A stretch of DNA of 64,000 nt from Sphingobacterium bovisgrunnientis. Its GTDB lineage: Bacteria > Bacteroidota > Bacteroidia > Sphingobacteriales > Sphingobacteriaceae. The stretch covers positions 1 to 64,000 of the forward strand of contig NZ_WUQY01000019.1 in the NCBI RefSeq assembly GCF_009829085.1. The letters run 5' to 3'. The notes under the pieces were generated by a model. The model saw only the letters and a list, made by a program, of their open reading frames with translations. It was not told the origin of the DNA and searched no databases. The translations under genes and the position numbers were made by a program. The stretch's first letter is position 1. Every line of letters starts with the position of its first letter. Of the stretch, positions 25,238-34,974 are shown piece after piece.

Positions 25238-27400
25238 ATGAAATTAAATCTTAATTCAGCAGTATTAACTGCGCTTCTTTTGGGTTCAGCTTCCATGTTT
25301 AGCGCTTCCATTCCAGATGAAGGAATGTTTCCATTAAGCGAACTTAGCCGTGCAGGACTAAAAAAAGCAGGACTAAAAATCAGTGAGAAAGATATTTACA
25401 ATCCCGGACAAATAGGTTTGATAGATGCGCTTGTACAGGTTTCAGGCTGTTCTGGCTCGTTTGTATCTCCTAATGGACTTATAATCACCAATCATCATTG
25501 CGCTTTTAGCGCGGTACAATTGGCTTCTACACCAGCCGCTAATTATCTAGAAAATGGATTTGTGGCTACGTCTCAAGAGCAAGAAATCGAAGCCAAAGGA
25601 TTGACTATTCGTATCACAGATTCATACGAAGATGTATCTGTTCGTGTTTTGAATGCTGTTGCCAACATTTCAGATCCGGTAGAACGCATCAACACTATTA
25701 GCAAGATGCGTGAGCAGATAGCGAAAGATGCGGAAGCAAAAGACCCAAGCATCAAAGCAGAAGTGTCAGAAATGTTTATCGGCAAATCGTATGTTTTATT
25801 CCGTTACAAAACTATCGAAGATGTACGCTTGGTATATATTCCTAGACAAGATATTGGTGAGTTTGGCGGTGAAACGGACAATTGGGTATGGCCGAGACAT
25901 ACAGGTGATTTTTCATTCTTAAGAGCGTATGTTTCTCCAGATGGCAAACCTGCTAAATATTCTAAAGACAATGTCCCATATCAACCTAAGAAGCATTTAA
26001 AAGTAAACCCAAAAGGTGTTGAAGAAAATGATTTCGTATTTATTTTGGGTTATCCTGGTCGCACCTTCAGACATAGGCCCGCACAATTCATTGAATATCA
26101 GCAAAAATTTTTATTGCCATTTACGTCAGAATTGAATGATTTTCAAAATCAACAAATGATGTTGGCAGGAAAAAATGATAAAGCTACTGAATTAGCATTA
26201 GCAACACGCATCAAGCGTAATGCCAATGTGATGAAAAATTACCGCGGAAAACTAAAAGGTCTACGTAATATTGATTTAGTAAGCACAAAGAAGAAAGAAG
26301 ATCAAGAACTGGCTAACTTCATCAATTCAAAACCTGAATTGAAATCGAAATATGGTTCATTAATGCAAGATATTGATCAGCATTATCAGTTGGTATTTTC
26401 TGATGCAATTCGCGAATTGTGGTTTAACAACTTGTATTCAGGAATTCGCATCATGCATGTTGCAAACATGATTAATTCCTTCAAAATTGCTGTTGCAAAT
26501 CAAAAAAGTGAAATTGATCGCAAACGAATTTTTGATTTAAACATCGAAAATGTAAAAAAACAATTGGACGCTGACTATGAAAGTTATAACATCATTGCAG
26601 ACAAAAATATTGCAGCGCGCATGTTTTCTAATGCATTGAACCTAACCGAAAATCATCGCATACATACGATCCAAAAAAGAAATCTTGCAACGAAAGATCA
26701 AGCTTCATCATTCATCCAAAACGCAATTGATAAGTCCCAATTAAACTCGAAAGAGAGCTTATACACTACGGTTCTAAAAGATGCTAATTCATTAATTAAT
26801 TATTCGGATGATATTTTAAATCTTCAAGCAGAGCTTGGCGAAGAATTAGGTATTTTCAGAGAAGAATTAAAACGTCGTGAAGGTGTGTTGAACCGATTGA
26901 TGGGTGATTATGTCGCGGTAAAAGAAATTTTCCAATCTAAGAACTTCATTCCAGATGCTAACTCCACATTGCGATTGACATTTGGTAATATCAAAGGCTA
27001 TAGTCCTGCTGATGCGACTTACATGTCACCGTTTACAACAGTGAAAGGCTTGTTGGAAAAAGGGAGCTCTGGTGATCCAGAATTTGCGTATCCACAACCG
27101 ATCAAAGATGCCTGGTTAGCCAAGAATTTCGGACCATATACCCGTAAAGGAACAAATGATGTTCCTGTGAATATCCTATACAATATGGATACTACGGGTG
27201 GTAACTCAGGATCTCCTATCATGAATGCTTATGGCGAATTAATTGGTGTGAATTTTGACCGCTCTTACGACGCAACGATTAACGATTTTGCATGGAATGA
27301 GAGCTATAGCCGATCGATTGGTGTAGACATACGCTATGTATTGTGGATTGCAGATAAGATTGACAATGCACAGTTTATTCTAAAAGAAATGGGAATCTAA
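25238..27400 (+). CDS. Family S46 dipeptidyl peptidase, DPP11-like (Asp/Glu-specific)
   Basis: Exported serine exopeptidase removing N-terminal dipeptides from oligopeptides in the periplasm, as in asaccharolytic Bacteroidota. A signal peptide spans residues 1-24. The catalytic His is in TNHHC (85-88) and the Ser is in GGNSGSP (Ser657). The residue 18 positions after this Ser is Arg675 (in NFDRS). In P. gingivalis enzymes the same offset separates Ser655 from residue 673, which is Arg in DPP11 (acidic P1 preference) and Gly in DPP7. This points to DPP11 specificity. Length of 720 residues is standard. Monocistronic, ended by a hairpin. Confidence 0.92.
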   Translation: MKLNLNSAVLTALLLGSASMFSASIPDEGMFPLSELSRAGLKKAGLKISEKDIYNPGQIGLIDALVQVSGCSGSFVSPNGLIITNHHCAFSAVQLASTPAANYLENGFVATSQEQEIEAKGLTIRITDSYEDVSVRVLNAVANISDPVERINTISKMREQIAKDAEAKDPSIKAEVSEMFIGKSYVLFRYKTIEDVRLVYIPRQDIGEFGGETDNWVWPRHTGDFSFLRAYVSPDGKPAKYSKDNVPYQPKKHLKVNPKGVEENDFVFILGYPGRTFRHRPAQFIEYQQKFLLPFTSELNDFQNQQMMLAGKNDKATELALATRIKRNANVMKNYRGKLKGLRNIDLVSTKKKEDQELANFINSKPELKSKYGSLMQDIDQHYQLVFSDAIRELWFNNLYSGIRIMHVANMINSFKIAVANQKSEIDRKRIFDLNIENVKKQLDADYESYNIIADKNIAARMFSNALNLTENHRIHTIQKRNLATKDQASSFIQNAIDKSQLNSKESLYTTVLKDANSLINYSDDILNLQAELGEELGIFREELKRREGVLNRLMGDYVAVKEIFQSKNFIPDANSTLRLTFGNIKGYSPADATYMSPFTTVKGLLEKGSSGDPEFAYPQPIKDAWLAKNFGPYTRKGTNDVPVNILYNMDTTGGNSGSPIMNAYGELIGVNFDRSYDATINDFAWNESYSRSIGVDIRYVLWIADKIDNAQFILKEMGI

Positions 27401-27403
27401 CAC

Positions 27404-27428
27404 TTAGAGGTGCTTTAAGCACCTCTAA
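27404..27428 (+). terminator. Hairpin after the S46 peptidase gene
   Basis: TTAGAGGTGCTT (27404-27415) pairs with AAGCACCTCTAA (27417-27428). No T run follows, so termination may be partial and could allow read-through into the next gene. Confidence 0.5.
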
Positions 27429-27447
27429 TACTATAAAAGACGTAAGC

Positions 27448-28128
27448 ATGAAATATATCATTACAATAGCTGGTTTGTTTTGTAGTCTAATGACATTTGG
27501 GCAAACAAAAATTGCAAATACGGAAGCTTTACAAAAAATAAATAACGAAAATGTTCAGCTCGTTGATGTACGAACAGATGAGGAATACAGCAAGAAGCAT
27601 CTTAAAAATTCTATCCATATTAATTGGAATGATAAAGAAAACTTTGATGCTTTAGCCAGTAAATTAGATAAGAAAAAGCCAGTTTATGTGTATTGTTTGT
27701 CTGGTGGACGTTCCAATAAAGCTGCACAATATTTGGCACAAAAAGGTTTCGACGTTTTTGATATTGAAGGAGGAATAATGAAATGGGAAGCATCAAATCT
27801 ACCTTTTGTTTCTGCCAACGAAAAAACAACAGGAATCACCTTTGACGCATACGAATCTCTAACTAAAAGTCATCCAAAAGTACTTGTTAACTTCTATGCG
27901 GAGTGGTGTGCTACTTGCAAAGAATTGGCTCCAATAATTGATAAAATAGCTCAAAAGCATGCAGATAATTTGAAGGTAATCAAGATTGACGCCGATGAAA
28001 ACAAAGATTTACTTAAGCAACTGGGAATCTCAGGAATTCCCCAGTTGTATCTATTTAAAGATGGCAAAAAAACTTGGTCAAAATCTGGTTTAACTACTCT
28101 TAAAACTTTAGAGAAAAAATTAAAATAA
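27448..28128 (+). CDS. Exported rhodanese-thioredoxin fusion protein
   Basis: Signal peptide (MKYIITIAGLFCSLMTFGQ), then a rhodanese domain (about 25-120) with active-site CLSGGRS (Cys83), then a thioredoxin domain (about 130-226) with WCATC (Cys154, Cys157). The cis-Pro is in GISGIPQLYLF. The protein would act in the periplasm on sulfur or disulfide chemistry. The rhodanese thiol may pass persulfide sulfur or oxidizing equivalents to the thioredoxin dithiol, but this is inference. It is followed after 2 bp by the DUF423 gene. Confidence 0.88.
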   Translation: MKYIITIAGLFCSLMTFGQTKIANTEALQKINNENVQLVDVRTDEEYSKKHLKNSIHINWNDKENFDALASKLDKKKPVYVYCLSGGRSNKAAQYLAQKGFDVFDIEGGIMKWEASNLPFVSANEKTTGITFDAYESLTKSHPKVLVNFYAEWCATCKELAPIIDKIAQKHADNLKVIKIDADENKDLLKQLGISGIPQLYLFKDGKKTWSKSGLTTLKTLEKKLK

Positions 28129-28130
28129 TA

Positions 28131-28508
28131 ATGAATACAGCTACACTTATCATCGCTACATTATTTGGAAGTAGTGCCATCATCTTAGGCGCTTTTGGTG
28201 CTCATGCATTCAAGAAACTGATTTCAGCCGAAAAGTTAGCATCGTTTGAAGTAGGTGTTCGTTATCAAATGTATTCGGCATTGATTTTACTGATTCTTGG
28301 ATTTCAATTGGATTTTGATATTTATAGTGAACGCCTAGCTGTATATGGTATTACCGCAGGAACGATTCTTTTCTCTTTTAGCATTTACTTTCTGTCATTC
28401 GCTGAATATTGGAATAAGAATTTGAAATTCTTGGGTCCCATTACTCCTCTTGGTGGTTTGCTTATGCTAATTGGATGGATATCTTTAATGATTTCATTTT
28501 TGAGATAA
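28131..28508 (+). CDS. DUF423 family membrane protein
   Basis: A 125-residue protein with four predicted membrane helices. The family signature GAFGAHAFKK follows the first helix, and GITAGTILFSFSIYFLS and PLGGLLMLIGW are conserved-looking helices. DUF423 has no established biochemical role. It begins 2 bp after the rhodanese-thioredoxin stop and is probably co-expressed with it. Confidence 0.85.
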   Translation: MNTATLIIATLFGSSAIILGAFGAHAFKKLISAEKLASFEVGVRYQMYSALILLILGFQLDFDIYSERLAVYGITAGTILFSFSIYFLSFAEYWNKNLKFLGPITPLGGLLMLIGWISLMISFLR

Positions 28509-28588
28509 GTGTAATTTTGATTGAATAACGTATTTAGAGTACAATAACAATATCTCTCAGAAGTTTTGGATTGTATTCGAATTTACAT

Positions 28589-28631
28589 AGCCATTTCTGA
28601 ACTTATAAATTCAGAGTTGGCTTTTTTTATA
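28589..28631 (+). terminator. Terminator after the DUF423 gene
   Basis: AGCCATTTCTGAA (28589-28601) pairs with TTCAGAGTTGGCT (with one mismatch and one wobble), followed by a run of seven or more T. Confidence 0.75.
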
Positions 28632-28658
28632 AATAATTATTAAATTAACCATAAATAA

Positions 28659-29219
28659 ATGATTATGAAAAGTATACCAAGCGAACAACACCAAGAATTA
28701 CTTACCATTTTAGAGAAAAGATTTTTAAAAAACATGCATCGTCATCCTTCTCTAAACTGGGAAGACATATACAATAAATTAAAAAATGATTCCCAAAAGC
28801 TAAATTCATTATATAGAATGGAAGAAACTGGTGGAGAACCAGATGTAGTTCAATTAACTGAAGATAACGAGGGTATTAATTTCGTTGACTGCTCTGCAGA
28901 GACGCCAAAAGGGAGGAGAAGTATATGCTATGATCATGAGGCATTGGAATCAAGAAAGCAATATAAACCTGAGGATTCAGCAATAAATATGGCTCAAGGA
29001 ATGGGAATTCAATTATTGAATGAAAATCTATATTTCCAACTTCAAAAAGTCGGTGAATTTGATTTGAAAACATCGAGTTGGCTCTTAACACCTAATGACG
29101 TTCGCTCAAAAGGAGGTGCCCTATTTGGTGATAATAGATTTGGAAGAGTTTTTATATATCACAATGGAGCAGATTCATATTATGGTGTAAGAGGATTTAG
29201 AGGAATATTGAAATTGTAA
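28659..29219 (+). CDS. DUF4256 family protein
   Basis: A soluble 186-residue protein. Typical family blocks are the N-terminal LLTILEKRFLKNMHRHP...W, MEETGGEPDVV, ETPKGRRSICYD, and the C-terminal DNRFGRVFIYHNGADSYYGVRGFRG. No catalytic mechanism is known for DUF4256. The ATG at 28665 (MKSIPSEQ) is an equally good start. It stands alone with a terminator upstream. Confidence 0.82.
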   Translation: MIMKSIPSEQHQELLTILEKRFLKNMHRHPSLNWEDIYNKLKNDSQKLNSLYRMEETGGEPDVVQLTEDNEGINFVDCSAETPKGRRSICYDHEALESRKQYKPEDSAINMAQGMGIQLLNENLYFQLQKVGEFDLKTSSWLLTPNDVRSKGGALFGDNRFGRVFIYHNGADSYYGVRGFRGILKL

Positions 29220-29361
29220 ACAATCTTACCAATTAACCTGTTCAATATTGAGATGCTTAGCGGTTATGAAATTGATTAATGTGAAAGATTATTCTTAAAT
29301 TCATAGAATACAACTCTACAAATATGCATCTACAACACAGAGTTATATAGAACTAAATTAT

Positions 29362-29988
29362 ATGATATTGAAAAAACTTGGGTTGACAAACAGAAATAAA
29401 ATCAAGACAACAACGCTAATTTTTTCGGTTCTTTGTTTGATATTACTTACCAATCTTCAGGAAAGAATGATGATAAAACGTCTCAATGAGACTGTTACAT
29501 CAATTTATGAGGACAGGGTGGTGGTTGGAAATTATATATTGCAACTGTCTAATTATATAGAGGAAATTGTGCAATCTTTAAAATCAAATCCTTCGAATAA
29601 CAGCTATTTAATTAATTTACTATCAAAGATTGATTCCATTAATATAGCTTATGATAAAACTTTCTTGACCGTAAAAGAAAAGATTAATTTCATACAATTC
29701 ACACAGATTTCCGAAGAAATGAAGAAATCGATTGAAAATGGAAATTTCACAGATGCACTTAATAATGGATTACAGGCGGAGAATATTCTCAGGGTTTTAT
29801 CATCAATACAAGTTGAAGAAGGTAAAGATAAATTAGACGAGGTATTAGCAATGACTAATACACGAAGTATTCTATCCTATCTTGAGATTGTTATTATTAT
29901 TGTAATTTCTATTTTAATTCAGAAAATAATATTATCAACAAAACCCTTAATCATCAAAAAAACAGAAAATGATCATAATTTGAATTGA
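29362..29988 (+). CDS. Membrane protein with an extracytoplasmic four-helix-bundle-like sensor
   Basis: Two transmembrane helices (about residues 18-32 and 173-188) flank a helical region of about 140 residues. This is the layout of the 4HB_MCP sensor domain of chemoreceptors and histidine kinases. After the second helix only about 20 residues remain (LSTKPLIIKKTENDHNLN), so there is no HAMP, kinase or methyl-accepting output domain. It may be a stand-alone sensor or co-sensor acting with the neighbouring histidine kinases. Assignment rests on topology, not on a recognized motif. Confidence 0.5.
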   Translation: MILKKLGLTNRNKIKTTTLIFSVLCLILLTNLQERMMIKRLNETVTSIYEDRVVVGNYILQLSNYIEEIVQSLKSNPSNNSYLINLLSKIDSINIAYDKTFLTVKEKINFIQFTQISEEMKKSIENGNFTDALNNGLQAENILRVLSSIQVEEGKDKLDEVLAMTNTRSILSYLEIVIIIVISILIQKIILSTKPLIIKKTENDHNLN

Positions 29989-30120
29989 ACATTCCTAATA
30001 TTATTTAGTAAATGGCCCAAATATTTTTAACAAATTTTACTAAAATATTTAATTTATGTATCTTGCCGCTCTGTAACTGAATCCCAATGGTTACCTAATT
30101 CTATCTATTGATTAAAAGAC

Positions 30121-30579
30121 ATGAGTAAAATATCAGTATTATATGTAGATGACGAAGAGAATAACTTGTTCTCATTCAAAGCGAATTTCAGATTAAAATA
30201 TAAGGTTCACACTGCTATTAGTGGTAAAGATGCCTTAGAAATTCTAAAAAAAGAAGCTATTGACATTATTATTACAGACCAAAGGATGCCTGAGATGACC
30301 GGTGTCGAATTTTTGGAGAAAGTAATTGATATTAATGCAGAGCCTATGCGCATATTGTTAACAGGATATACGGATATGGGCGCAGTAATTGATGCGGTGA
30401 ATAAAGGGAAAATTTTCCATTACCTAACTAAACCTTGGAATGAATCAGAATTGGATGAGACTATCCAAAGAGCTTATCAAATATATTCAGACAGAAAATC
30501 AACATTAGATCAATTCTCAAAATTAGAAGTCTCTAATGAACAGCTAGAATTTCTATTAAGACAAAAGCTTTTGTCTTAA
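30121..30579 (+). CDS. Single-domain response regulator
   Basis: Receiver domain with the acidic pocket YVDDEE (9-13), phosphoacceptor Asp53 in ITDQRMP, Thr in LLTGYTD and the Lys of LTKPW. A short coiled-coil-like tail (about 125-152) follows with no DNA-binding domain. The ITDQRMP...GxxFLE and LTGYTD...NKGKIFHYLTKPW pattern is that of RpfG/HupR-type receivers. It is strikingly similar to the receiver at the N-terminus of the convergent histidine kinase that ends 6 bp away, so the two look like duplicates. Confidence 0.88.
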   Translation: MSKISVLYVDDEENNLFSFKANFRLKYKVHTAISGKDALEILKKEAIDIIITDQRMPEMTGVEFLEKVIDINAEPMRILLTGYTDMGAVIDAVNKGKIFHYLTKPWNESELDETIQRAYQIYSDRKSTLDQFSKLEVSNEQLEFLLRQKLLS

Positions 30580-30585
30580 TAGAAG

Positions 30586-31668
30586 CTATTTGCTAGGAAT
30601 ATTTACAATAAATTCTGTGCCTTTTAATAATTCAGACTCAATTTCTATTGTTCCCTGAATCTTGAGTAATGCTGCACTTACATTGTAAAGACCAAATCCC
30701 ATACCTTGGGATTGGTTACTCGCTCGATAGAATAATTTAAAGATTTCTTCTTTAGCATCTGCGGGAATACCAATACCATTATCTTTCACTCTAATGGTCA
30801 AATTACCTTTTGAAACTGTGATTGAAACATGTATAAACTGATCCTCTTGCAAATCATTTTGGTATTTAAATGCATTGCTCAGCAAATTATGTATTATTAA
30901 TTCAATTAATGATAAATCATTTTTGAAATTTGTATTTTGATCAACATCAACTCTAAAGTCAATTTTTGTCTTCTGAACTGAAACTTGATAAAATTCCTTA
31001 AGCGTGTTAGCTAATAAATGAAAATCAATATCCACAAGTAGCAATTCACCTCTCCTTAGTAAATAATAGTCCCTCAAGCTATCAATATATTGATCAAGCT
31101 TTAGAATTGAGCCTTGCATTAATAATAAGAGGTTGTGTATATCCTTTACTTTATCGTAACCTAAAGCATAAGTGATCGCTGAAAGCACGCCAGTAAGTGG
31201 ATCACGAAGATCGTGACTTACACTATATGCAAATTTATCTAATTCATCGTAAGCTTTTTGTAACTCCTGATTCCTTATATCTAATAGAGATGTTGTTATA
31301 TAGAATTTGTTTGCCTCTTGAATGGATGAAATAATCTCTTCATTCATCCACGGTTTACGAACGAACTTAAAAATATTTCCTTTATTAATCGCATCAATAA
31401 CCACACTCATATCCGCATATGCAGTCAACAATATACGAATCGGACGAGGAAATTTTACTTTGATTCTCTCCAAAAAGTCAACCCCCAACTCATCAGGCAT
31501 GCGTTGATCACAGAATATTATTCTTATATCTGGATTTTCTGTTAAAATCGTCTCTGCCTCCTTGGTATTAGAAGCAATATGAATTTTATAATCAATTCTG
31601 AAGTTCGCTTTAAACCCCAAAAGATTGTTTAATTCATCGTCAACGTATAGAATTTCAATTTTTTCCAT
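30586..31668 (-). CDS. Receiver-histidine kinase hybrid
   Basis: An N-terminal receiver (1-120, phosphoacceptor Asp54 in FCDQRMP) is followed by a short coiled coil. A HisKA domain has its phosphorylated His152 in SVSHDLRDP, and the HATPase domain has NAFKYQ (N box) and DNGIGIP and GFGLYN (G boxes). There is no membrane segment, so the kinase is cytoplasmic and could be controlled by phosphotransfer to its own receiver. It is the last gene of a five-gene minus-strand operon and follows the 7TMR kinase gene by 11 bp. Confidence 0.9.
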   Translation of the reverse strand: MEKIEILYVDDELNNLLGFKANFRIDYKIHIASNTKEAETILTENPDIRIIFCDQRMPDELGVDFLERIKVKFPRPIRILLTAYADMSVVIDAINKGNIFKFVRKPWMNEEIISSIQEANKFYITTSLLDIRNQELQKAYDELDKFAYSVSHDLRDPLTGVLSAITYALGYDKVKDIHNLLLLMQGSILKLDQYIDSLRDYYLLRRGELLLVDIDFHLLANTLKEFYQVSVQKTKIDFRVDVDQNTNFKNDLSLIELIIHNLLSNAFKYQNDLQEDQFIHVSITVSKGNLTIRVKDNGIGIPADAKEEIFKLFYRASNQSQGMGFGLYNVSAALLKIQGTIEIESELLKGTEFIVNIPSK

Positions 31669-31679
31669 AATATGAATAT

Positions 31680-33842
31680 TTACTTCGGTGATTGCTTAAT
31701 AGGTAAGATGACATTAAAGATAGTACCACCGCCGATATTGTTTTCAATCAAAATTTTGCCATTATGATTTTCTATGGTTTTATAAGCAATTGACATGCCT
31801 AATCCCGTGCCTTCTCCCACATCTTTTGTCGTAAAGAATGGTTCAAAAATTTTATGCTTAATATCATCTGGAATACCTATCCCATTATCCGTTATCTTAA
31901 TAAACACAGAAGAACCATTATCGATTAGTCCAGTTTCAATTTTTAATACCCCCTCAGATGTAGATTGGAATTTTTTATCTAATGCGTAAATGGCATTTGT
32001 TATAATATTTAAGAAAACTTGATTCAATTTTCCTGCATGACACTCAATTAATGGAATGTCTCCGTATTCTTTTATAACTGTAATTTTATCTTTGACTAAA
32101 GTATTCAATATTACCATAGTCGACTCTATGCCTTCATTTATATCCGAAAATTTCCAAGTATCTTCGTCTACTCTTGAAAATACACGCAGACTTTTAACTA
32201 TTTCTGCAGTTCTACTTGCCCCTTCAAACATTCCTTTCAATAAATATTCAACCTCAACTTTAAGGTAATCCAGATCCAATTCGTCTTTATAATCGGCTAT
32301 TAACTTAGCTTTATCTTCTGGTAAAATTTCATTATTTAAAGCCAATTTTTCAAATTTATCAACAGCATCCCACAGCATATCCATATCTCTACGCAATGGC
32401 GCGACATTAGACGTAACAAAGTTAATAGGGTTATTAATTTCGTGTGCAACTCCTGCTGTCAATTGACCTAATGAAGCCATCTTCTCTGCTTCTACAAGTT
32501 GTGATTGTGTTTCTTTTAGATGATCAAGAGTGGTCTGTAAAGAATCATTACTTTCTGTCAACTCGCGAGTGCGCTCATCAACTTTTTGTTCCAATAATAC
32601 ATTTTGCTCTTTAACTAAGCGTTCGTTCTCCAGCGAAACTGCCAACTCACGTGCTTGTGATTCCTCATTTTCTTTGCGGTATATATTTATTTTGTCTCCA
32701 AGAGCGAATGAAAGTAAAATAGCCTCAATTACCGATCCGATCTGTACTGATCTTAATGTAAAAAAATTATGCGGTAGAATGTTATAATCTTTTAATACGT
32801 ACACTAATACACTTATTAAAAATATACACCATGCAAATAGAAAATACTTCGTTTGCCTATACTTTTCGCGAGACAATCTAAATGCTAAAATTAGTACAAT
32901 AGTAGATCCACCTCCTGCTACAAAATTGACCATCTTATATGCAGGAGTTATTATTCCAGCAATAAGTAAAATTATAGCCACTACATATCCAACAATGAAT
33001 ACATTTAATAAAACATTAAATTTTGGTGATTCTTGAGCAGTTTGTAAAAACGATTTGACGAAGAAAATCGCAGCTATACCCGATATTGCACCAGAAAATG
33101 TTAGCAATCGACTTGTTACCCATTTATTATCCAAGTCGAGTAATGGCTCAAGCAATCCTAAAATTGCCATTTGTGCTACAACTACCCAAAATATATAATT
33201 TACATAAGTATAATAGTGTGCCTCTCTTGTAGAAAAATAAAGGAAAATATTATACAGGATCATGGAGAGCATTAGTCCTATATAAATGGCAGAAAATATA
33301 TCCGATTGTAAGAGTGAATTAAACAAACTCTTGGGCGTATGAATAGAAATCGGTGCAGAAAGCTGTGTATGACTAAAGAGCTTAAAATAGCATTCAACTT
33401 CTTCACCCTTTTTTAAAGGCAATTCAAATAAATAATATTGGTGATTGAACCCCAAATTATCTCCCTTTCCACCAACACGAGAGTCTATACTATCTACGAT
33501 ACCGTCTTTAATCCAATAAAAAACAACATTATCAATATTAGTTTGTGATAAATTAATAACCAATTCATTAACATCAGAATAATTTTTGAGAGAAAATTTA
33601 ATCCAATTATTTGCTCCGTCCACACCCAAATTAGGTACTTCTTCATCACTTGCAATGAATTTTTCGTTTAGCAGTCTAACTTCATCAAATGTCAACGACC
33701 TTGTTTGGTCTTTTAAAATAGAAATATTCTTCCCTATATATTCTCCACAATTTTCAATTGAAAACGTTACGTAATCATTTGCATTTGCAAAAGACGAATA
33801 AGCAAAGACGAATAATAAAAAAAGAATAGCTCTAAAATTCAT
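31680..33842 (-). CDS. 7TMR-DISM sensor histidine kinase
   Basis: Order: signal peptide (1-21), periplasmic 7TMR-DISMED2-type carbohydrate-binding-like domain (about 22-165), seven transmembrane helices (about 180-385), a coiled coil (about 390-450), HisKA with AHEINNP, and HATPase with [15 protein letters not shown] and GTGLGMS. The periplasmic jelly-roll suggests sensing of a small extracellular ligand. The gene lies 14 bp after the ThiF-like gene and 11 bp before the receiver-kinase gene. This binds a membrane sensor, a soluble kinase and two possible biosynthetic enzymes into one transcription unit. Confidence 0.92.
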   Translation of the reverse strand: MNFRAILFLLFVFAYSSFANANDYVTFSIENCGEYIGKNISILKDQTRSLTFDEVRLLNEKFIASDEEVPNLGVDGANNWIKFSLKNYSDVNELVINLSQTNIDNVVFYWIKDGIVDSIDSRVGGKGDNLGFNHQYYLFELPLKKGEEVECYFKLFSHTQLSAPISIHTPKSLFNSLLQSDIFSAIYIGLMLSMILYNIFLYFSTREAHYYTYVNYIFWVVVAQMAILGLLEPLLDLDNKWVTSRLLTFSGAISGIAAIFFVKSFLQTAQESPKFNVLLNVFIVGYVVAIILLIAGIITPAYKMVNFVAGGGSTIVLILAFRLSREKYRQTKYFLFAWCIFLISVLVYVLKDYNILPHNFFTLRSVQIGSVIEAILLSFALGDKINIYRKENEESQARELAVSLENERLVKEQNVLLEQKVDERTRELTESNDSLQTTLDHLKETQSQLVEAEKMASLGQLTAGVAHEINNPINFVTSNVAPLRRDMDMLWDAVDKFEKLALNNEILPEDKAKLIADYKDELDLDYLKVEVEYLLKGMFEGASRTAEIVKSLRVFSRVDEDTWKFSDINEGIESTMVILNTLVKDKITVIKEYGDIPLIECHAGKLNQVFLNIITNAIYALDKKFQSTSEGVLKIETGLIDNGSSVFIKITDNGIGIPDDIKHKIFEPFFTTKDVGEGTGLGMSIAYKTIENHNGKILIENNIGGGTIFNVILPIKQSPK

Positions 33843-33857
33843 AGGACAACAATTGTT

Positions 33858-34952
33858 TTATAGATTATTATTATCTCTGATAATTTTCTCAACGTCTATA
33901 TAATATCTTCCTGAAGGAACAGCTTGATCAAGCAGTAATCCACGACATACAGTCGTAGTAATGCTGCCACCTAACACTACCTCCGACGCCAACTGGGGCC
34001 ATGAAGCTAATGTTTTATTAATTTCAGGAACTGACAATTTCATTCTTTCTGATAGATTTGGAGCATCAACTATTTTCATTAGATAACCCATCTTCTCTTC
34101 TTTTGATAAAGTGTTGATGTTATCGCTAGTCAATCCCTCAGCTAAACCATGGATTAGCGGCCTGTTCGGCTCTAAATCAAAACGTTCAATATCCAACATC
34201 CCTTTATCATTGGTATCCATCACTACAGGAATCTGTGCTGCACGCGCTTTCAAACGACTATTAATCTTTACTTCAAAACTATCACAAACTTCTACTAACA
34301 CATCAATACCTCCATTCCCGGTCAAAAAATCATCAAAATTAGATTCCACAACACCCTCTGGAAAGATTTCCACATGTATATAAGGATCTATTTCTGCTAT
34401 TTCTCGGGCTGCAATTACAACCTTTGGTACAGCCAAATTAAAAACTCCTGTGCGTAATCTATTCATATTACTAAGATCCAAAGAATCAAAATCAGCTAAT
34501 CTTAATTTACCACAGATACGCTCCATAGCGATTGTCAATGCAATAGATTGTCCGACAGATAGTCCAATGATCCCTATAGTTTTAGTTGTTAATTTACGCT
34601 GTTCCTCCTTCGTTATTTTAAGCTGATTGCGATTGGTTCTCACTTCAATGAAATCATCTTCCTCAAGAATATGGACCAATGTTTTTCGCCATGGATAATA
34701 TACCCAAACTCCAAAATCAGCTACATTTTTATTTTTTAAAATAGTACTTCTTAATTTTTCAGATTCTTCTACCCCAACTCCCATCGGATACCGGCAACGA
34801 ATAAGTTCTGTTATTTGTCTTTCTATTTCATCAAATACGAAAGCAACATTTTCACTATTTTTAAGTTCATCTAATAGTTTCTTTTCTTCAATATTTGAAG
34901 TTCTAAAGAAGATTGGTTTATAAGGAAATTGATTTTCCAAAAGATCTTTCAT
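33858..34952 (-). CDS. ThiF/MoeB/E1-like adenylation protein in a signalling operon
   Basis: Residues from about 122 to 330 have the ThiF/E1 Rossmann fold: GIIGLSVGQSIALTIA (nucleotide loop), LADFDSLDLSNMNR (Asp and Asn/Arg of the ATP site), PKVVIAAREIAEIDP (Lys and helix), and VEVCDSFEVK (Asp near the Mg site). No Zn-binding CxxC pair or clear catalytic Cys is seen, so it may adenylate without a thioester. The N-terminal 120 residues match nothing I recognize. E1-like enzymes activate a carboxylate as an acyl-adenylate; the substrate here is unknown, and no ThiS/MoaD/ubiquitin-like gene is adjacent. It is similar in outline to Rv1355c-type proteins. It follows the GNAT-like gene by 22 bp. 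Confidence 0.75.
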   Translation of the reverse strand: MKDLLENQFPYKPIFFRTSNIEEKKLLDELKNSENVAFVFDEIERQITELIRCRYPMGVGVEESEKLRSTILKNKNVADFGVWVYYPWRKTLVHILEEDDFIEVRTNRNQLKITKEEQRKLTTKTIGIIGLSVGQSIALTIAMERICGKLRLADFDSLDLSNMNRLRTGVFNLAVPKVVIAAREIAEIDPYIHVEIFPEGVVESNFDDFLTGNGGIDVLVEVCDSFEVKINSRLKARAAQIPVVMDTNDKGMLDIERFDLEPNRPLIHGLAEGLTSDNINTLSKEEKMGYLMKIVDAPNLSERMKLSVPEINKTLASWPQLASEVVLGGSITTTVCRGLLLDQAVPSGRYYIDVEKIIRDNNNL

Positions 34953-34974
34953 ATATTATGTATTCAAAACTCCT

